From positions 1-7,218 of the forward strand of contig DXNX01000128.1 in assembly GCA_019413245.1 (NCBI GenBank): 7,218 nt of DNA, read 5' to 3'. This document shows positions 6,814 to 7,218 of the stretch, one piece after another (within the stretch, counting starts at the first letter, position 1; every line of letters begins with the position of its first letter). The stretch is from Oscillospiraceae bacterium. GTDB taxonomy: Bacteria > Bacillota > Clostridia > Oscillospirales > Ruminococcaceae. The position numbers and the translations under genes were made by a program. The notes beneath the pieces were generated by a model that was not told where the DNA came from, did no database searches, and saw nothing but the letters and a program-made list of their open reading frames with translations.

Positions 6814-6826
6814 GGTAAATTTCGAT
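6814..6826 (-). other. Intron-binding sites (IBS1/IBS2) in the 5' exon
   Basis: The 13 bases before the intron on the coding strand read GATCGAA then TTTACC. By position in known group II introns, TTTACC would be IBS1 and the upstream bases IBS2, the sites that pair with intron loops EBS1 and EBS2 for splicing and retrohoming. Perfect complements of TTTACC (GGTAAA on the coding strand) occur inside the intron at 6299-6304 and 6736-6741. I cannot tell which, if either, is the true EBS1. Confidence 0.5.
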
Positions 6827-7218
6827 CATACGGCCATAAATGACGATGAAAATGCAGATATACAGCGCCCACATGGTAATGCCGATAAAAAGCGACTGGA
6901 ACCACAGGCCGAACAGCGGCCCCAGGTCCATATCCATCAGCCGGGACTCCATATCGGTCATAACAGCGGAGATGTCGATGGAAGCGTCCGAGCCGATGAT
7001 GCCGGACGCCTGGGCCACCACGCTTTGGGCCATGTCGAACACGCCCATGACGAGGTTCCAGGTGTTGGTGACGAGCAAAATCGCGGCGGCGGATTTGAAC
7101 ACCCATTTGAAGATCATCCAGGTGTCCACGTCATGCAGGTTGTTGCGGTCGGTAATCATCTGGATCAGCTCCAGCGTCATCACGATAGCCAGGATCACGC
7201 CAGCAATCGGCACCATGA
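6814..7218 (-). CDS. VirB6/TrbL-like conjugal transfer protein (CD1112 family), 5' exon, partial at the right edge
   Basis: Upstream exon of the polytopic inner-membrane subunit of the transfer channel. Its visible part encodes 134 residues from the Met at 7216, plus the first base of a split codon. Hydrophobic segments lie at about 1-21, 38-60 and 103-128. The block HDVDTWMIFKWVFK and the terminal IYGRMIEIY are family-typical. The Met at 7216 has no upstream sequence to test. In relatives, MVPIAGVIL is internal, preceded by roughly 60 more residues, and the two bases before the ATG (TC) would fit a preceding Val codon. I therefore treat the true start as outside the window. Spliced to 4224-3950 the visible product is 225 residues with no frameshift. 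Unspliced, the frame runs into the intron, adds 25 residues beginning RASRSAACH and stops at 6737. Confidence 0.88.

Noticed and set aside
3950..7218. Calling the VirB6-like gene a pseudogene
   Set aside because: The only interruption is a complete, sense-oriented group II intron whose removal restores the frame.

Overview
The window is part of the conjugation (type IV secretion) module of an integrative and conjugative element from a gut-type Clostridia member of the Firmicutes. It matches, gene for gene, the CD1112-CD1111-CD1110-CD1109-CD1108 order of the Clostridioides difficile CTn4-like transposons. That match is recalled from known families; no search was run. The conjugation genes are GC-rich, which suggests an Oscillospiraceae/Ruminococcaceae- or Lachnospiraceae-like host rather than C. 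difficile itself. Species cannot be decided from the sequence.

All real genes lie on the minus strand and read from the right edge to the left edge. In transcription order they are: (1) a VirB6/TrbL-like polytopic membrane protein whose 5' part (7218-6814) runs off the right edge; (2) a complete group II intron (6813-4225) inserted inside that gene and carrying a 610-residue reverse transcriptase/maturase with an HNH endonuclease; (3) the rest of the VirB6-like gene (4224-3950); (4) a PrgI-family two-helix membrane protein (3927-3511); (5) a VirB4-like ATPase (3581-1134); (6) a 126-residue helical protein of unknown function (1137-757); (7) the N-terminal part of a CD1108-family membrane-anchored protein (764-1), which leaves the window on the left. 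Genes 4 to 7 are tightly coupled: PrgI and VirB4 overlap by 71 bp, VirB4 and the small gene by an ATGA, and the small gene and the CD1108-like gene by 8 bp. There is no room for internal promoters or terminators, so this looks like one operon.

The most informative feature is the intron. Both ends can be placed from the sequence. A 34-nt domain V and a domain VI with a bulged branch-point A sit just before the 3' splice site. The 5' end reads GCGCG instead of the usual GTGYG. Removing 4225-6813 rejoins the VirB6-like reading frame exactly, with a split Leu codon in a well conserved stretch (EIY-L-VTSVAPIP). Without splicing, the gene would give a protein that gains 25 foreign residues and stops at 6737. 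Production of an inner-membrane channel subunit of the transfer machine therefore depends on splicing, and the intron-encoded protein looks intact.

The stretch without a protein gene, 6161-6813, is the 5' part of the ribozyme (domains I to III and the start of IV). I saw no tRNA, rRNA, CRISPR array, attachment site or origin.
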